The notes below the pieces were generated by a model. It searched no databases and was not told where the DNA came from. It saw nothing but the letters and a program-made list of their open reading frames with translations. Of a DNA stretch of 64,000 bases, positions 11,111 through 26,100 are shown one piece after another. Position numbers and translations under genes: made by a program. This stretch comes from Acanthaster planci (Eukaryota > Echinodermata > Asteroidea > Valvatida > Acanthasteridae): positions 543,196 through 607,195 of the forward strand of contig NW_019091516.1 in the NCBI RefSeq assembly GCF_001949145.1, read 5' to 3'. How positions within the stretch are numbered: the stretch's first letter is position 1; the number at the start of each line of letters is the position of its first letter.

Positions 11111-14100
11111 CACTGGAGTTATTTCTTACTCGCCAAATGGTAGCTTTTTGGCAGTTTGCAGCCCCGATGGGCGCCTTTCTTTATGGGATACCACTTCAGC
11201 GACAATAACTCAACAGTACACGCCAAGTTCACACCTGTCAGCCACCTGTACCTGTTTATCCTGGTGCCCAACAAGGACGGTTGGTATCATCACGCGTTCA
11301 GTTGCAATATTGCCCAATTTGCGGACATTTTTTCACTAACAACAGAAAAAATGTTTAGCACTCTTATATCACATTTTCAACAAATATAATGGTCATTCAT
11401 GGCAGAAGTGTCGAAAAAACAATAAATCTGATGTTAGTTACCTTTAGCACCCTAGTATTCCTATGGGGCGCGGGCGGGCGGCACGGACATCCGGGAGTTT
11501 CGCTAAGTGGTGGGTAGCAACCAATGTAGGGATGTTACAAGAAATATGGAAGGGCTGCGTAGCACCGTCATCAGAATATTGACAAGAATATAATATGAAA
11601 TCAGTGCTCTTGAATATGTGATTTGAGGCAATCACATATTCCAGAGCACTGGTTTTATTATACTTCATAGGGATGTTGCGGTCGGAATGTAGCTACCGTG
11701 TGTGCACGGGCGTTTGCAGGAGCATCGGAGGCTGTCCCAGAAATGACGTGTTTCTGTGGGTTATAAAGGGGTATTCCCCATTAGGTCATCAATATAACGT
11801 ACATGTATTCTAGTCATGTGGTACCATCCTTCCAAGGAGGTCTTAACTTCTAGGGATCGTCTGCACTCTCTTAACTTTGGGCTTGCATTCAACTTCTCGC
11901 TAATCATATACAAGATTATCTTCCCGGAACAAAAGTTATGCATTTCGATAGAAAAATATCTTACCTACTTTGTGGTGAAATTTGAGTGGAATCATACGAT
12001 GCGAAGTGTGTTTTTTTTTGGTCCCAGTTTTGGCAAAGTTTGGGATTTTTGAGCCGTGCAATGCTGACATAGCCTATAAAGCGTGTATGACATCGTACGA
12101 TCGTCATTGCACTTAGATTGTCATCGCACAAATATGAAAGGTAATGATAAAATAAGTACCATTCTGTCAAAATATTGTATAAAATGGTGATTTTGACAAT
12201 ATGGATTGTGGATGTTTGTGGATTTCAAACACATATCAATAATGAAAATTCACCACATGTTCGAGCGATTGCATTACGTATGCTAATGCTGTATTATGTG
12301 GGTTGGTGTTTGAACCATTCTACCATTTTTAGTACCAACACAGTTTTGAAATTGATTTTTTTGATCAACAACATATTCTTGGAACACTAACATTTATCAT
12401 TAGGAAATGGTAAACAAATTTTGGGTCATATTCGATGCAAGTACATGTAGGCCTAGTTCCCAAGATAACTGCAGGAAGTTAAGTCTCTATTTTTTTATTA
12501 TATTTTTTTCTGTACTTTTATTCTGATAATGATCATGTACATGTAAAATGCTAATATTTCAAGGATATATGAGATACTATCAATCAGTAAAATAAGAACT
12601 GAAAATGTCGTGCAATTTCTTGTGTCTTACAAAACGCACTCATAATCACATACATTTGCCGTTCTCTGGCTGTTCCAATCACATTTTTTGTGTGTCCATA
12701 GATAAACTACAGGGAAGAATATAACTTTGTTAATACTAAAGCCATGGGGTTGAATGGGGTATCAAATGAAAGGTCTTGCTATGCTTTATCCAGTGGGATT
12801 ATTTTCTGGGCTCATTTTAAATATCTCAAAATTTTGTAACATCCCTAACCAATGAAAGCAATTGCAACGAATGCGCACATCCATACTGATCAAAGAAATG
12901 ATTTTGGGATCTGATCATCTGACTGGCAGGTGCCATATGTACGTCGCCATAGTTTGTATTTTCATCAGGAACTAGTCATGCTAGTACCTGCCATTTTGCA
13001 AGAGTCCTAGATGTCCGCACCCACCCCATTATAAGGAAACAACGTCCACTTTCTCAAACTAACATTTTGACCTTAAAAGGAACCATTAGGCCTACTCAAT
13101 CCTGATAGGCCTAGCATGCCTAGTTTAGGTTAATTTTGACAATATTTAATTAAGCAAGAAAACCACAAATTTCAAACCCGAGTTTGGCAAAAGACAACCG
13201 CTCAGTTGAATCATTCCATTTTATTTCTCGTCTGGTTACCCAACTGAGGCATTGTGGACTCATCAAAACAAATCTCCATCCAGGTCAAGGAACCAGACCA
13301 CATTTGCTAGTAATATATCATCGTTCACAGCTTTTTGGGGCAGTCGTTTTATCCCAAAATTTCCTTGAAAAACCAAAAGCCCTGTTTTGTTTTTTTCTGA
13401 TATGAAAGAGGACATCACCAACAACTTGTTTAGATAAGTTGTTTCGAAAAAGTAGAATTTGTTCTCATTATAGGAACAGGGTACTATAGGTAATGAACAC
13501 CATAAATCACAATTTGAAGATTTTGGATATGGGGGGACTTTTTGGTCATGTCGATACCATTTTGGATTGATAATTTTGACTTACTTTTGCAAGAACTACT
13601 GAAATTCATTATTTTTGGAAAGAGTTCCATTTACGGATGCCGTTTGACATCCTTTACATGAACTCTATGAGATTACTGATTAGTTTGAAAATTGTTAGTG
13701 TTCACTACCTGAATACCTCAATATTTTCCCCGCTAAATTTGACATTTTACATCACGTTATTGCTTTCAGATGGCTAATAAGTAGGTGACTGTAGGGAAAA
13801 GTTAGTGTCATCCATATATCTAAGGATGTTGAACAGCTAGTGCAGCTCCTTTTTCAAAACATGTAAACAAAGTAGTGTAAAGAAGTCAGAAAGAGCCAGC
13901 CTATAACAATTGTACTGTCACTGTGCATGATCACATGGTATGGGCTGAATGAACATAATGTTTGTGTGGAGACAAGATTTTTGAGACCTGACACTGACCT
14001 TGTTGAATGGTACGCCTCCATCATCCACGAACGATTGATTTCCAGTTGAATTTTCATTCTGTCAATTTGCTAGGAAAAATTGTGACGTTAACACACCACT

Positions 14101-17100
14101 TCTTCCGTTCTACGAGGCACCCAGACAATGTGTTTATGACTCACAGAAATCACAGTTGAGGCACCTCCTTTTTTCATCATCTGGCTGATCATGAAACCAC
14201 CATGGCACACATGACCCTGGGGTCTCAGGATGCATTGGTGACTTATGACTCGAGTTATGTATTTTCATTAAACATATTTACCGTAAACGCGGTCGAAAAT
14301 TTATTTGTATGCATCCGTGCTATTACTGGTGGAGTGTCATCATGTTGCATATTTTCTACTGTGCTGGTTTATGTACGGCTAAATATCCACTGATGAGCCA
14401 ACCAGATGCATCATATTCCGTATCCACAAACTGTGTGGCATTAATCAGACTATGCTCTGGGTGCACATTTGTTATTTACACGCAAGTATGGACGTACATA
14501 TTCAGCCTCATAGTATCTAGAACCAGTTGCGAACACTTTTAGCGAAATGGCCAGGCTCGCGTGAAAATAAAAAATATGTGGCCTGCGCTGGGCATGACTG
14601 TAATAGTTTTTTAAATACCCTCATCTTCGGTTCACGCATTCTCCTGAGCCCATCTTAAATGTATTTTAAAACTGCCCTAGCACTTCATTTCCTAAATAAA
14701 TAAAGATACTGGAATTTAAAGTTTAAATGGTGGATGATTTTCATAAGCAAAAAAATACTTATTGCATTAGCAATGTATGTAATTAATCAGCATAAACAAA
14801 ACAGATAGTACACAACGAACTTAGAGCTTTGATCATGGATGTTCTTCCGTGGTTTGATACACTTAGAATAATTGGCTGAACAACTTGATTCATGACTTGT
14901 TACTCGTGACTTGGACTGGAGGTTTGTGACTCAAACTCAAGGCTTGAGACTCGGAACTTGGTCTGGACATTGGTAACTCGACTACAGCACTGCTACATAG
15001 TGTGGCTGTCAAGAAGCAAACTTTGTTGATCACATTGAAAGTTTATGTGTTGCAGTGAAGAAAACAGGTTGAAGTTTCCTTTAAAAGATGGTCTTAATTC
15101 AGGTGAGTATTTCAAAACCATTTATGGTGAAATAGGCCATGACATCAATTGTGGCCATTGCGTCTGTGGCCTTGCAGGATTGGCCCCAATGCCCTTAAAC
15201 AATCTGCTGTTTACAGCCAAGTCAGTCAGTATGCTCCTGTTAATTGTTATTTTAAGGTACCTGTAATAATAATTAAGGCAAAACATCAAGTCGTTTACAG
15301 AAAAAACATGTACATTTAAATTGTTTAGTTTATTTATCACCCATATTTATGTGTATGAGGGTATGTGGAGCCAAATAAAGCAACTATCTTGATTTGGTAG
15401 GCCAGCTCCACTTTTTTCTCAAGATGAAGCAACTTGCATGTGCAGTTCGTTGGAAGCACATGAGGTGTTGCATGCATGGTACATTGGATTCTACTGTTTG
15501 CATATATACTTAACCCAATTACAATTCACTTTTATTAGTGCTTAAACTAAATGTGAACTTTGACCTTTTTCATATTACAGCTTTGTTGCCCGTTCACTTG
15601 TCCTCCGTTCCTCTTGAAATTTGGATAATGCTTAGGCCAAAGTGGCTACCCCGTTGTCATCTTAATGAGGCCAGGCTAACACCCTCTCAGAGACATGGAA
15701 TGCAACAAATAAAAGCACATGAACATCTGGATATTACTTTCCTTGCAATGCTATTGTGCTACGTGTTATCTGCTGGAAAATTTGTTGTTTTCAGGTTGCT
15801 TGCAGTGGCCGGGAATGATTGGAATGCAAGCATAATCAGACCGTCAAATTCTATCAGCAGTGACTGATAGAGTAAGACCGACGCAACATCCTAATTATGA
15901 CTAAGCCAAATGCTATTGCGCTTTATTCCCAATTTACATTGATGACTATTGGTCTGGTTCTCTTTGTCTTTCTGTACAGGAACCAGCTAAGAAGAAGAGA
16001 CGATCACACAAACTACTGAAGCGAGAGAATGATGCCTCAGCAATCTCCACCTCTGATCTGCTCGCCATGGGAACTCGAGCTGGCACCATCCTTTTGTATA
16101 GTCTTGCCAAAGCAGATCTACACAGACACATGGTAAAGACATTTAAAATGTCGAATGTCTGCACTTGACTAAATTGGGCAATTTCGCTCTTTGTGAAATG
16201 GCCAAAAAATAGGAGACTTTTTACTTTTCAGAACAAGTGGGGCAGGGCATGACATTAGGCCCCAAAAGTGGTCAGACCAATCATACAAACTGCTCCAAGC
16301 ACAACCAAAGAGGGCGTGTCTTTTTGGGTACTCACGGCATAAGTGTGCATTTACATTGGAGATCAGTGGCACACAGAGTACACGTAACAAACTTATTCCT
16401 GAATGTATGGTCTTTTTGTACATGCAGAATGCGTGCAAGAACCCACTTGGAAAACTTACAACCATCTGTCTGTCTTTGGCAGTTTGGGGGGTGCACCTCA
16501 ACTCAGGGGCAGATAAATTTTGTTCTGTCCAATTGATCCTCCATATTCCAGGGTCACATGATAAGCACAAAAATGAGTGAAACACCAAGAGAATTTATAT
16601 TTTTAGACTTTTATCTTTACATGTCCTTCGGGTAAGTTTTCCAATCACAGTTGCTTTTGTTCTGTCAAGTACCACAGGTGGTCCAAAACTGTGCGACCGT
16701 AATTCCATGCTGTGTGTGGTTTAAAAGGAAAATGGCCTCAAAAATGTGCATATACTTGTAGCTAGAAATGTAACTTGTATTTAAAATTTGCCAGCTAAAA
16801 CCCATCATATTCCATGCACTAACCTGTACTGGCAAAATTTTGTTTGAACTTGGTACATGTGTCCATAGTATTAAAAGTGTATGCTTGGCGAAGTACCGTC
16901 ATATAACAGCTTCTTCATCACACGCACCTATACACTCTACCATGCTTTTTTCCCATTCTTTGATAAGGACCAGGGCCACACAGACAAGGTCAATGACATG
17001 TGCTGGCACCCAGACGGTGAGACGATATTCAGCTGCTCCGATGATCAGCACATTGTTGAGTGGGATGCCACCCATGGCCAAGTGAAATGGTAAAGACGGA

Positions 17101-20100
17101 TAGGGTGAAAACGAGGAGCTTAGCTTGTTTCTGAATATTACGCTTGACAGTTTGAAAAATAAAAGATGCAAATTGTCTTTAATTGAGATTGTAATTAGTC
17201 AGTTTACGACTTACAGTGATGCATAAACTGTTCAACCCAAACCCGGGCACTTCTTGAAGGATGCAGTCATTAACACTGTTTAGTGTCAACAGCACCAGAG
17301 AAGGATGCCCAAGAAACACTTGAAATGCAAGTGTGTCCTTAGCCACTGCAGCTCATCAGGCCAGATTTATCTCTGGTTTCTTTAGCATGAAACCACAGAG
17401 AATATTTCTATTCCTCCTGGATGGGATGCCAGGCCATTGCTGGTCGTTCCCCACTAGTTGCTGGTATCCGCATGGACTTCCAGGTAGAGAGAGGCAAGCA
17501 GGGGTGAAGTGACTTGCCCAAGGCTATAGCTTAAAACCGGTGGCCTTATTCGAAGGCCCAGTAATCAGGAGTCATGAACCCTATCCACAAGGCCGCATTC
17601 CAATTGTTTTAAAAATCTTGTGTTCATTGAGAATGGATAAAACATTTATTGCTCAAGACTTTTAGGAACCAATTTTCTATCAGCAAGTGTATGCACTCAC
17701 GTAATTGTTCAAGCCTGGGACATCTTCAAACTTTTTACATTGTTTGGCTTTTATTGTCCTCATTTCAAAGAAGTCCTTTTTTCAATAAGCACCATTTCCT
17801 CATAATATATCCTAATTTTCTTCTCCCTACAGTAAGTGGAAAGCAGACACCCATTCTGTTCACTCCGTCTGTCTCTGTCCTGGGGCCCGAGCCCTCCTCT
17901 CGGCAGGCAGAATGATACAGCTGTGGGACATGGATACCAAGAAAGTTTTAAGAGTGAGTGCCAATTTTAGCTTCTCTGGTCAGCCAACAGACCAAAGTTT
18001 TCTTCCATGGCCCCTCACAGAGTCTGCAACTGTACAATTGCATACTTGCACACCTTTGTTACTACCAAATAGCGATTCCCGGCTGGTTGGATGTTTGCGT
18101 GTGGGCATCATCAGGCACGTCTCATTAAGGGTCGTGTAGGTTCTCGGTCATGAAGAATTGTCCACAAACTGGAGAATGGCACAGGTAAATTAAGCTTGAG
18201 AAATGTCATACAACTTTCCGTTTTACAATGCAGCGTTTCAATTCTACCTTTTTTTTGCTTTCAGAAATTTACCGGTCATGCAAGTCCAGTAACGAGGTTA
18301 AAGGTTGTACCCAGCTCCACATCAGAGTCGTCTCGTGTAATGAGCAGCTTAGAATCGGTAGAGGGACTGTATTTTCTCTCCTGTGCTGAGAGGGATAGGG
18401 TTCTGAATGTGTGGTATGTTTTCTCCATTTCTTTTACTGGCCCATATCCACACCCCTGTTTCTTCCTTTCCCCTCTAGCAAACACACACCCAGTGTGGAT
18501 CAACTTCTTAATGTGGACCGAGGTCGCACTTTGAAATTGTTCCATTTCATTTTCAAACGTCTGAGACTTTGGAAGTAGCATCATGGACAGAGTGGTGATT
18601 CCAGAACAGAGAGTAAATTGAAGAACTTTTGTGGTGGATATTATAATCACATTGGGCTGGATGCAGGATTGCGTAGATTGGGATATAGTGGACTGATATG
18701 ATATCGATGAATCGGGTGACCAGAGCGAGAGGCCATTACTGTGGGGCAATCCCATTCACAGACAGGTGGTACGCTCACGTTACAATCCTGTCTGACTAGT
18801 GAGGTGTCCTGACTTATGATGGCTCGTGTTAAGGACCCCTGCACGAGTGTGGTGGCCCAACAGTAATGGCGTCTATTCAGAAAAGTCTGTAGTTTCTTGT
18901 CAGGATGCCTGAACCTCCAGCAAAAGTCTGGAGTCAAAATAATCCCATTTTCTTGTTTCACTCCAAGGCAATTGAAGGCAATGACATTGCTAATTATAGG
19001 GTGTCAAAAACGATCCATTCCAATTTGATTTAGGTTTTGAGAGGCTCTGAAATATTCACTGAATTTGTTGTCACTGAATTTGTTGTCGATCTGATTTGTC
19101 TTCTTTTTCATGCTGTCAGTGAACCAAAATTCCAAGTAGTTACAGAGATTGTAGAATGGGAATACTAATGTAGTCAAGATAAAGGAATGGGTTAACAGAC
19201 AAAACAAATGAAACAAGGGCCAGAGAGTCAATTGGTGATTCATTTGTAATTTTTTTTAAATTGCTAGGCAAGTCCGTTCAGCGTTAAAGAGTAAATCCTC
19301 CATTGCGTCACTTGTTGTTCCTGATGAGCCACTGGATTTCGATATTTTAAATTCATCCAAAGATCAGGTAAGTTGACCTTAAAGTGTAAAGTAGACAGTT
19401 TCATCAGTGTGTGGACTTTTTGTAGTCAGATGGATAAATTTAGTCAGTGAAATGATTCTATCCCTTTTATGACCCTAATCTACTGGGTCAGAAGATGCAA
19501 CATGAGGCTTTGTTGTGTCTCCGTCATAAACACAACAAGGCATGAAGGACACTTTGTTTGTGCTGTTGGTAAGTGTTTACAAATGTCTGATGTTGAAAGC
19601 AGGGTATTCTCCAACTGTCTGACAAGCCAAGGTTGACGGTAGTTTGAACGGTTTATGACAGCTTTTGAAATGAAGTGCACGCTAACAGTTAACCAGCTGC
19701 CACTTTTGGCATCAGATTCACAGAGAGTTGTGAGTTGCCATTTAGTAAAATTATTCCTTCTCTTTTCCAAATCCTGTTTATCCCTTAGCTTGCTTTTGTC
19801 GGCATGATAGCTAGATACTGAATTTTACCTCCGACAATTTTTTTTTTCTCTTTAGAAAACGTACCTCTCTGTTGTCACAAGGAGTGGAGAAGTCCACATT
19901 TTTGATCCTGTATTGAATGGGTAAGACATTACTAAAGTTTCACATAATTCGTCGTACCCTTCCTTTACCAGTCATGTGAGCGGTTCAGTGAATCATTCCA
20001 GGGCATGGATTGACTACTCACTGATTGTGACCTCGAAGTACCTGCAGGTGCAATGGTCTGCTCTTGCTCAAAATCCTGTAAATGTGAGAAGTTTTTTGTT

Positions 20101-23100
20101 ATCAAGTCACGATATCTTTTGGAAATCCACACGCCTGCTGCATATTCGCAAGGGACTTAGGGTGCATGGCTCACACGGCATTCGATTGCCACCTAGCCTC
20201 TCAACTTGTCTCTGGTGAACGGACAGCTGTTCGTCACAAGTGGGTTGTTTCTGGCCACCAGCCAGCACTGGGCTTCTCCCATTTCGTGGAGCCGACCTTG
20301 AGCGTACAGTCAACCCCGGCCTGGATCAGTCTTTGGGAGCACTTGATGGTGCGCACCCGTCTGGTAGACCCCAGATGACCCTCCCATGTCCCCTGCTGAA
20401 AATTCAAATCGTGGAAAATTCCCTTTTTTGTTCTCTAAGGCACTACATGTGCCTGAAGGGGGACACCCTTTTAACAAAAGTTCTGTTTGCCTTTGTCGTG
20501 CTAACAGCAAAGCCAAGAACCAGGTGCAGGCGAGGTCACACCTCCTGGTTAGCACAGAGGGTGGCAAGGACATATCCCCTAGACCCATTCCCATCCTGGC
20601 TGCTCTGCTCTGCCCAGAATTGCGCCCACCTATCCTCATTGCTCATGGCAGCATATTGAAACTCACATTTGAGAGAGTGGTGAGTACAAGAACTAGACCC
20701 AAGCATCCATATTTGGACGAGTCATTCTTAATTGGGCAAGTATCAGTATTCCATTGCATGGAAATAGACCTCCATAAATGACCTTAATGTTGACAGTGAG
20801 CCACATTTGATGTTTTAGAAATTAACGTGTAGGAACAAAGCTCCTGACACTTTTGCCGTTGCACCAACTTGAACATATTTATGCTTGCATATTGATTATC
20901 TCAAATGACCTGTAACACCCTTCATTTTGTGCATAGTCTGTTGGACTACGGAACTGGCTCGTTGTCAGTAACAAAGCTTGCCCTTAAAACAATGATTTAC
21001 CTCACACAAATTGAGGCATGAATAAGGATGTTTCTTTCAACCCTCTCCAAGTTGTTTTCTTTATTTTGGTTTTCAGTCATTCCTATCAGAAGACAAGAGC
21101 ATCTGCTTAATACGAGAAGATCCCTCAACTCAAGCCATCCCCCAAGTTTCTGGAGAAAAGGTAAAAAGCCAAGCTTTTTCTGAAGCACCTGAGAAGAAAT
21201 CAGAAGTGAGCTGAACTTGGCACCTATTAAGTTTCCTCCCTCATGTCACATCTCTGACGAAAGTTCATTGTGAGTGAGTCTAAGAAGGCAGGTCATAGTC
21301 GCTAAAGGCTGCATTAACCCTAACACTCCTCAATCCTCCAACAGGTGAAGGATTGAGGAGGGTTAGGGTTAAGCTGTAGCTTTGTAGACCCAAAGAATAA
21401 GGAGTTGTTCTTGTCGATGACGAAGATTGTTAGATACACATGTTAAAGTCATCTAGTCTTGATCTTGATATCGGACTTTTCGGAAATATTTATTTAATGT
21501 GCCTTTAGTTGCCCCTTGAACTTACCCGTAACTTTGGATTGCAGAAGTCAAACTGACTTTCTCACCAGTGTTGTTGTCAAGACCACCTGAGACCTTCACA
21601 AGACCAACACGAGACAAACACAAGACCTCTAGTCTGAATTCAAGTCACAAGCTGTTCAAATAAACTGCCACAAAAGCATTCCTTTGTCATTGCTCAACCT
21701 GTTTCTTGTGACTGGTTTTGTGCATGGTCTTGTGATGATCTCAACTTCAACATTGTTTCTCATGTACACATCCAGCTGTAAATGATGTGTTAACTTGTCT
21801 TAACTTTGACCATCCTTTCTAAACTTTGACCCTCCAGTTGAAGAAGCCAGTGGTGACCGGAGCAGAAGTAGTGAAGACGCCCAGTGTCCTCGCTCACACT
21901 GGCTACAGGGCAGCGGCAGAAGGCGAGAGCGCTGTTGAAGGAAGGAAAAGCAAAAGAAAATCCTCTCAGTCGATGGTAAATGCTTGAACAAAGCTTTGCT
22001 GTCATTGAGTTAACCGCACAAAATTGTTTCCAAAACGTTCCTGTTCTGTTAAGAAATACGGATTTTGGAAAGTCCAATCATTGCATATTATTATGCACAG
22101 TATAGACAGGCTTGCTATGGCATGCCAACTAGTGGACACTATGCAATTCGATCCTGACCAAAACTGATCGCTTGCACAGTAAACGTAAGGAGTTAAGCAT
22201 TTTCATGGGGCATCTATCTTGCAGCTGAGGATAGTCTGATGCCCTGACATCTACAGTTATCTAGCAATGTACTGTGCGGTGCAGCCTAGCCTAATGTATA
22301 CAGTGCAAGCATGGTAATTTGCTAGTGCTGTGTGGTGTGAACTGGCATGTCGTGTGTACCCTGGCTGTTAGATTCTGCAATTCAGCGTAGCACAGCTGAT
22401 CGTAGAAATGGCTTCAACATCGTCATCTTCAAAGAGTTCCAGAAAGCAGCCTTTCAAAAACCAGTTGGGAGTAAAATAGAACATTCTTACAGTGTCACAG
22501 AGGAAAATACTGATTTCTTTAGTAGAATACTGATTTTCAGCCTTCAGAATACTGAAAAGCTGAGTGAAAGGTTGGCAGCTCTGAATCTGTGGGCCAGTTG
22601 TCATGACAATTTGCACAAATTTGTAAGCGATAAGGATTGATGTTCAACGGCATATTTTCCTGACCCCCCATGAAAAAATCAAGAAAACATAATTAACTTT
22701 ACTTTGCAATGCCTGTACCCTTGTAGGTAAGCATTGAGGACCGACTTGTTGCCCTCAATGTGGCTGGTGCTCAGGTGGACATGTCAACCCAAGACCAGAG
22801 TGCTAAGACGGGATCGTTAGTCATGCTACTTACACAGGGACTCCAGAGCAGTGATAAGACCATGCTGGATGTAAGTCAAGGAGCACTGTTCAGCGGAGAA
22901 CGACTTGTGAATTTCATTTTTTCTGATTTTATTAACCAGCTAATGTAGGATTTCCTTACCCAGAAAAGCCGCTGGGGGTGAGTTTTTTCCTGAAAAACTC
23001 TTCAACCTTTCAATTGCGCTTTGATCCATGGAAGCACGACGCATTAATACGTCAACCACGGAAATGAATAAAGAATTCTTTAACGAGTGAACACATCCTC

Positions 23101-26100
23101 CTTGGAACAAATAAGGAAAATTTTGTGTGTTCACACATCATTCAGCCTCAAGTGGTTAAGTAGGGTGTCCGTTTTTTAACTGATTTGGAAATCTGTTTCT
23201 ATGGAAAATGACATCTTCTTCTTTTGTTGGGTGCGTACATGTAAGGTCACCCATATGTGTTTGGAAGTTGTCGGGATTTCACCCCTGGGTTATAATATTG
23301 TGGAAAATCAAAAAGCAAGGGCTCTCACAAAAGTCCTCCAAACTCTCTTCAGATTTTCAGAACAATAAAAATCTCTCTCACAGTGTGGCACCAGCCAGCA
23401 CACTAACACATGGCTCATGCAACCAAAAATATTGTATAAGAAACAATATCGATGTAAAAGCCCACTGTACTAGAACAAGAACAATACCTAAGACATTTTA
23501 AAACTGTTCAACCGAATCTAAAACAAGTGTTTCCATTCCACACCGTTACGGTGCACAGTACTTGTTTGGCTGGTTGTGTGTGTAAGACACGTGTATGCCA
23601 TGCCAAGAAAAGAAATATAAAAATGGTCTGTTTTTATCGTTTCAAAGACTTTACTTTGTCGTTTTCTCACTTTTGTCCTTATAACAGGGATAACTTACAG
23701 TTATGTAGTCATTTTAAATGTCACAAGTCCTGTTTTACAACAACGTGTAATTTATGCTGTAACATAGCCTTCCGATGTCTTACCAAATCTGACACCTTTT
23801 TGAATAGTTTTTCTGTAGATTCTTGGCTTCAAAGCTCAAGTCACTGTTATCTTTCATGAGGCTTGATGTCGAATTATTGGAGATAAAAAGTGCTGTTTTG
23901 TTGTCATTTTGAGAGATTCAGGTAGATTTCTGGCAGAGATGATTTCGGATTAGAGATTCATGTTGGGTTGTCGATGGCGTTCTTTTTGACAGAGTGTGTT
24001 CCAACAGCAGAAGGAGTCTGTCATCAGGAGAACCATTCAGAGACTCCCCATCCCCCTGGTGGTGAGTCTAGTCCAGGAACTCGCCTCAAGGATGAACACA
24101 ACACCACAGAGGTAAGGATAGGCAATCTGTCTGTCATTGAGTGAGATTTGATATATTGGAAATGTGCATTTTGGGCTGAACAATGTACTTTGGTATTTTA
24201 ACTGCAAGTATGGAAATCAGGATTGGACAATTTTTCTTTTTGGTAAACAAGTGGCCATGTACNNNNNNNNNNNNNNNNNNNNNNNNNNNNNNNNNNNNNN
24301 NNNNNNNNNNNNNNNNNNNNNNNNNNNNNNNNNNNNNNNNNNNNNNNNNNNNNNNNNNNNNNNNNNNNNNNNNNNNNNNNNNNNNNNNNNNNNNNNNNNN
24401 NNNNNNNNNNNNNNNNNNNNNNNNNNNNNNNNNNNNNNNNNNNNNNNNNNNNNNNNNNNNNNNNNNNNNNNNNNNNNNNNNNNNNNNNNNNNNNNNNNNN
24501 NNNNNNNNNNNNNNNNNNNNNNNNNNNNNNNNNNNNNNNNNNNNNNNNNNNNNNNNNNNNNNNNNNNNNNNNNNNNNNNNNNNNNNNNNNNNNNNNNNNN
24601 NNNNNNNNNNNNNNNNNNNNNNNNNNNNNNNNNNNNNNNNNNNNNNNNNNNNNNNNNNNNNNNNNNNNNNNNNNNNNNNNNNNNNNNNNNNNNNNNNNNN
24701 NNNNNNNNNNNNNNNNNNNNNNNNNNNNNNNNNNNNNNNNNNNNNNNNNNNNNNNNNNNNNNNNNNNNNNNNNNNNNNNNNNNNNNNNNNNNNNNNNNNN
24801 NNNNNNNNNNNNNNNNNNNNNNNNNNNNNNNNNNNNNNNNNNNNNNNNNNNNNNNNNNNNNNNNNNNNNNNNNNNNNNNNNNNNNNNNNNNNNNNNNNNN
24901 NNNNNNNNNNNNNNNNNNNNNNNNNNNNNNNNNNNNNNNNNNNNNNNNNNNNNNNNNNNNNNNNNNNNNNNNNNNNNNNNNNNNNNNNNNNNNNNNNNNN
25001 NNNNNNNNNNNNNNNNNNNNNNNNNNNNNNNNNNNNNNNNNNNNNNNNNNNNNNNNNNNNNNNNNNNNNNNNNNNNNNNNNNNNNNNNNNNNNNNNNNNN
25101 NNNNNNNNNNNNNNNNNNNNNNNNNNNNNNNNNNNNNNNNNNNNNNNNNNNNNNNNATACCAAAGTAAATCCCCCGCCCAAAAAGAAAAATTTAGTGCAG
25201 AACTTCTGGGCAGTTCCATGGTACTCTGTGTGCTCTATCTTGGTATAAATGAAAGGTTTCATCTTTGTTTGGATGGAATATTCCCTCCCCCATGAAATTT
25301 TATCTGTTGAATTTTTCCAACATATAAAAATAGTCAAATTCCCTTGAAATTATGAACTGGTATATTGTAGTGATATCCAAATTTGGAGTCCCATTTTTTT
25401 CTGAGGTCTGAGTTTTAAGAAGTATTGTACTGAGCTTAATGAAGCTTGCCTTACTTTTTAATTTTTTCTGTGACTTAGATATTGCAATAATGTAACAAAA
25501 TATAAGCTCAACAGACAAGTAGTGTTAGGTCTCCAAAAAGTCAAAGCGTACCGTAAGCTGAAGAAAAAGATATTAGTGTGATTTTAGGGTTACCAGTAGT
25601 GTTGTGAAGTCAGGATGTCAGCTAATCTTCCCTTGAGTTCAAGACTAGTCGAACAAAAAAATATAAACAGCAGCTGCTGTTTTGACAGGTTATTGTTGAG
25701 TGTGGTTCAAGGTCATTTTTCTGTTAAGTGGATTTCTACGGAGAAATCACAAGGCTGATTTTGTTCATGATTTTGGTTAGTCAAATAATACAGAGATTGC
25801 TGTGTTTTAATGTTAACGTGACTGGGATAGTAACCCTTTCCATGTAATTCGTCTGGATATTTTTGTGTCAGTGGACTGGTGCTAGCTCAGTGGACAAAGG
25901 TGGTGCTGAGGGAACGGGCATCTTACCTCATGACGTGCCCCGAGCTTTTGACCAAACTAAGCCAGGTGTATGAGATGATCAACACCAGGACGCACCAGTC
26001 GACACGGATGATGAGACTACACGGCAAACTGGATCTCATGCTGGCACAGGTAACAATAACCATTTGCTGTCTTGCGAGTTGGTCGTAGTAAGTGCCCAGT

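Noticed and set aside
16169-16588. 139-codon minus-strand open frame in WDR43 intron 2
   Set aside because: Lies within an intron with no protein-like composition or splice context.
18276-18755. 159-codon minus-strand open frame across WDR43 exon 5
   Set aside because: Antisense shadow of a real exon.
24134-25337. Long open frames across 24.1-25.3 kb
   Set aside because: They exist only because the 894-base N run contains no stops.
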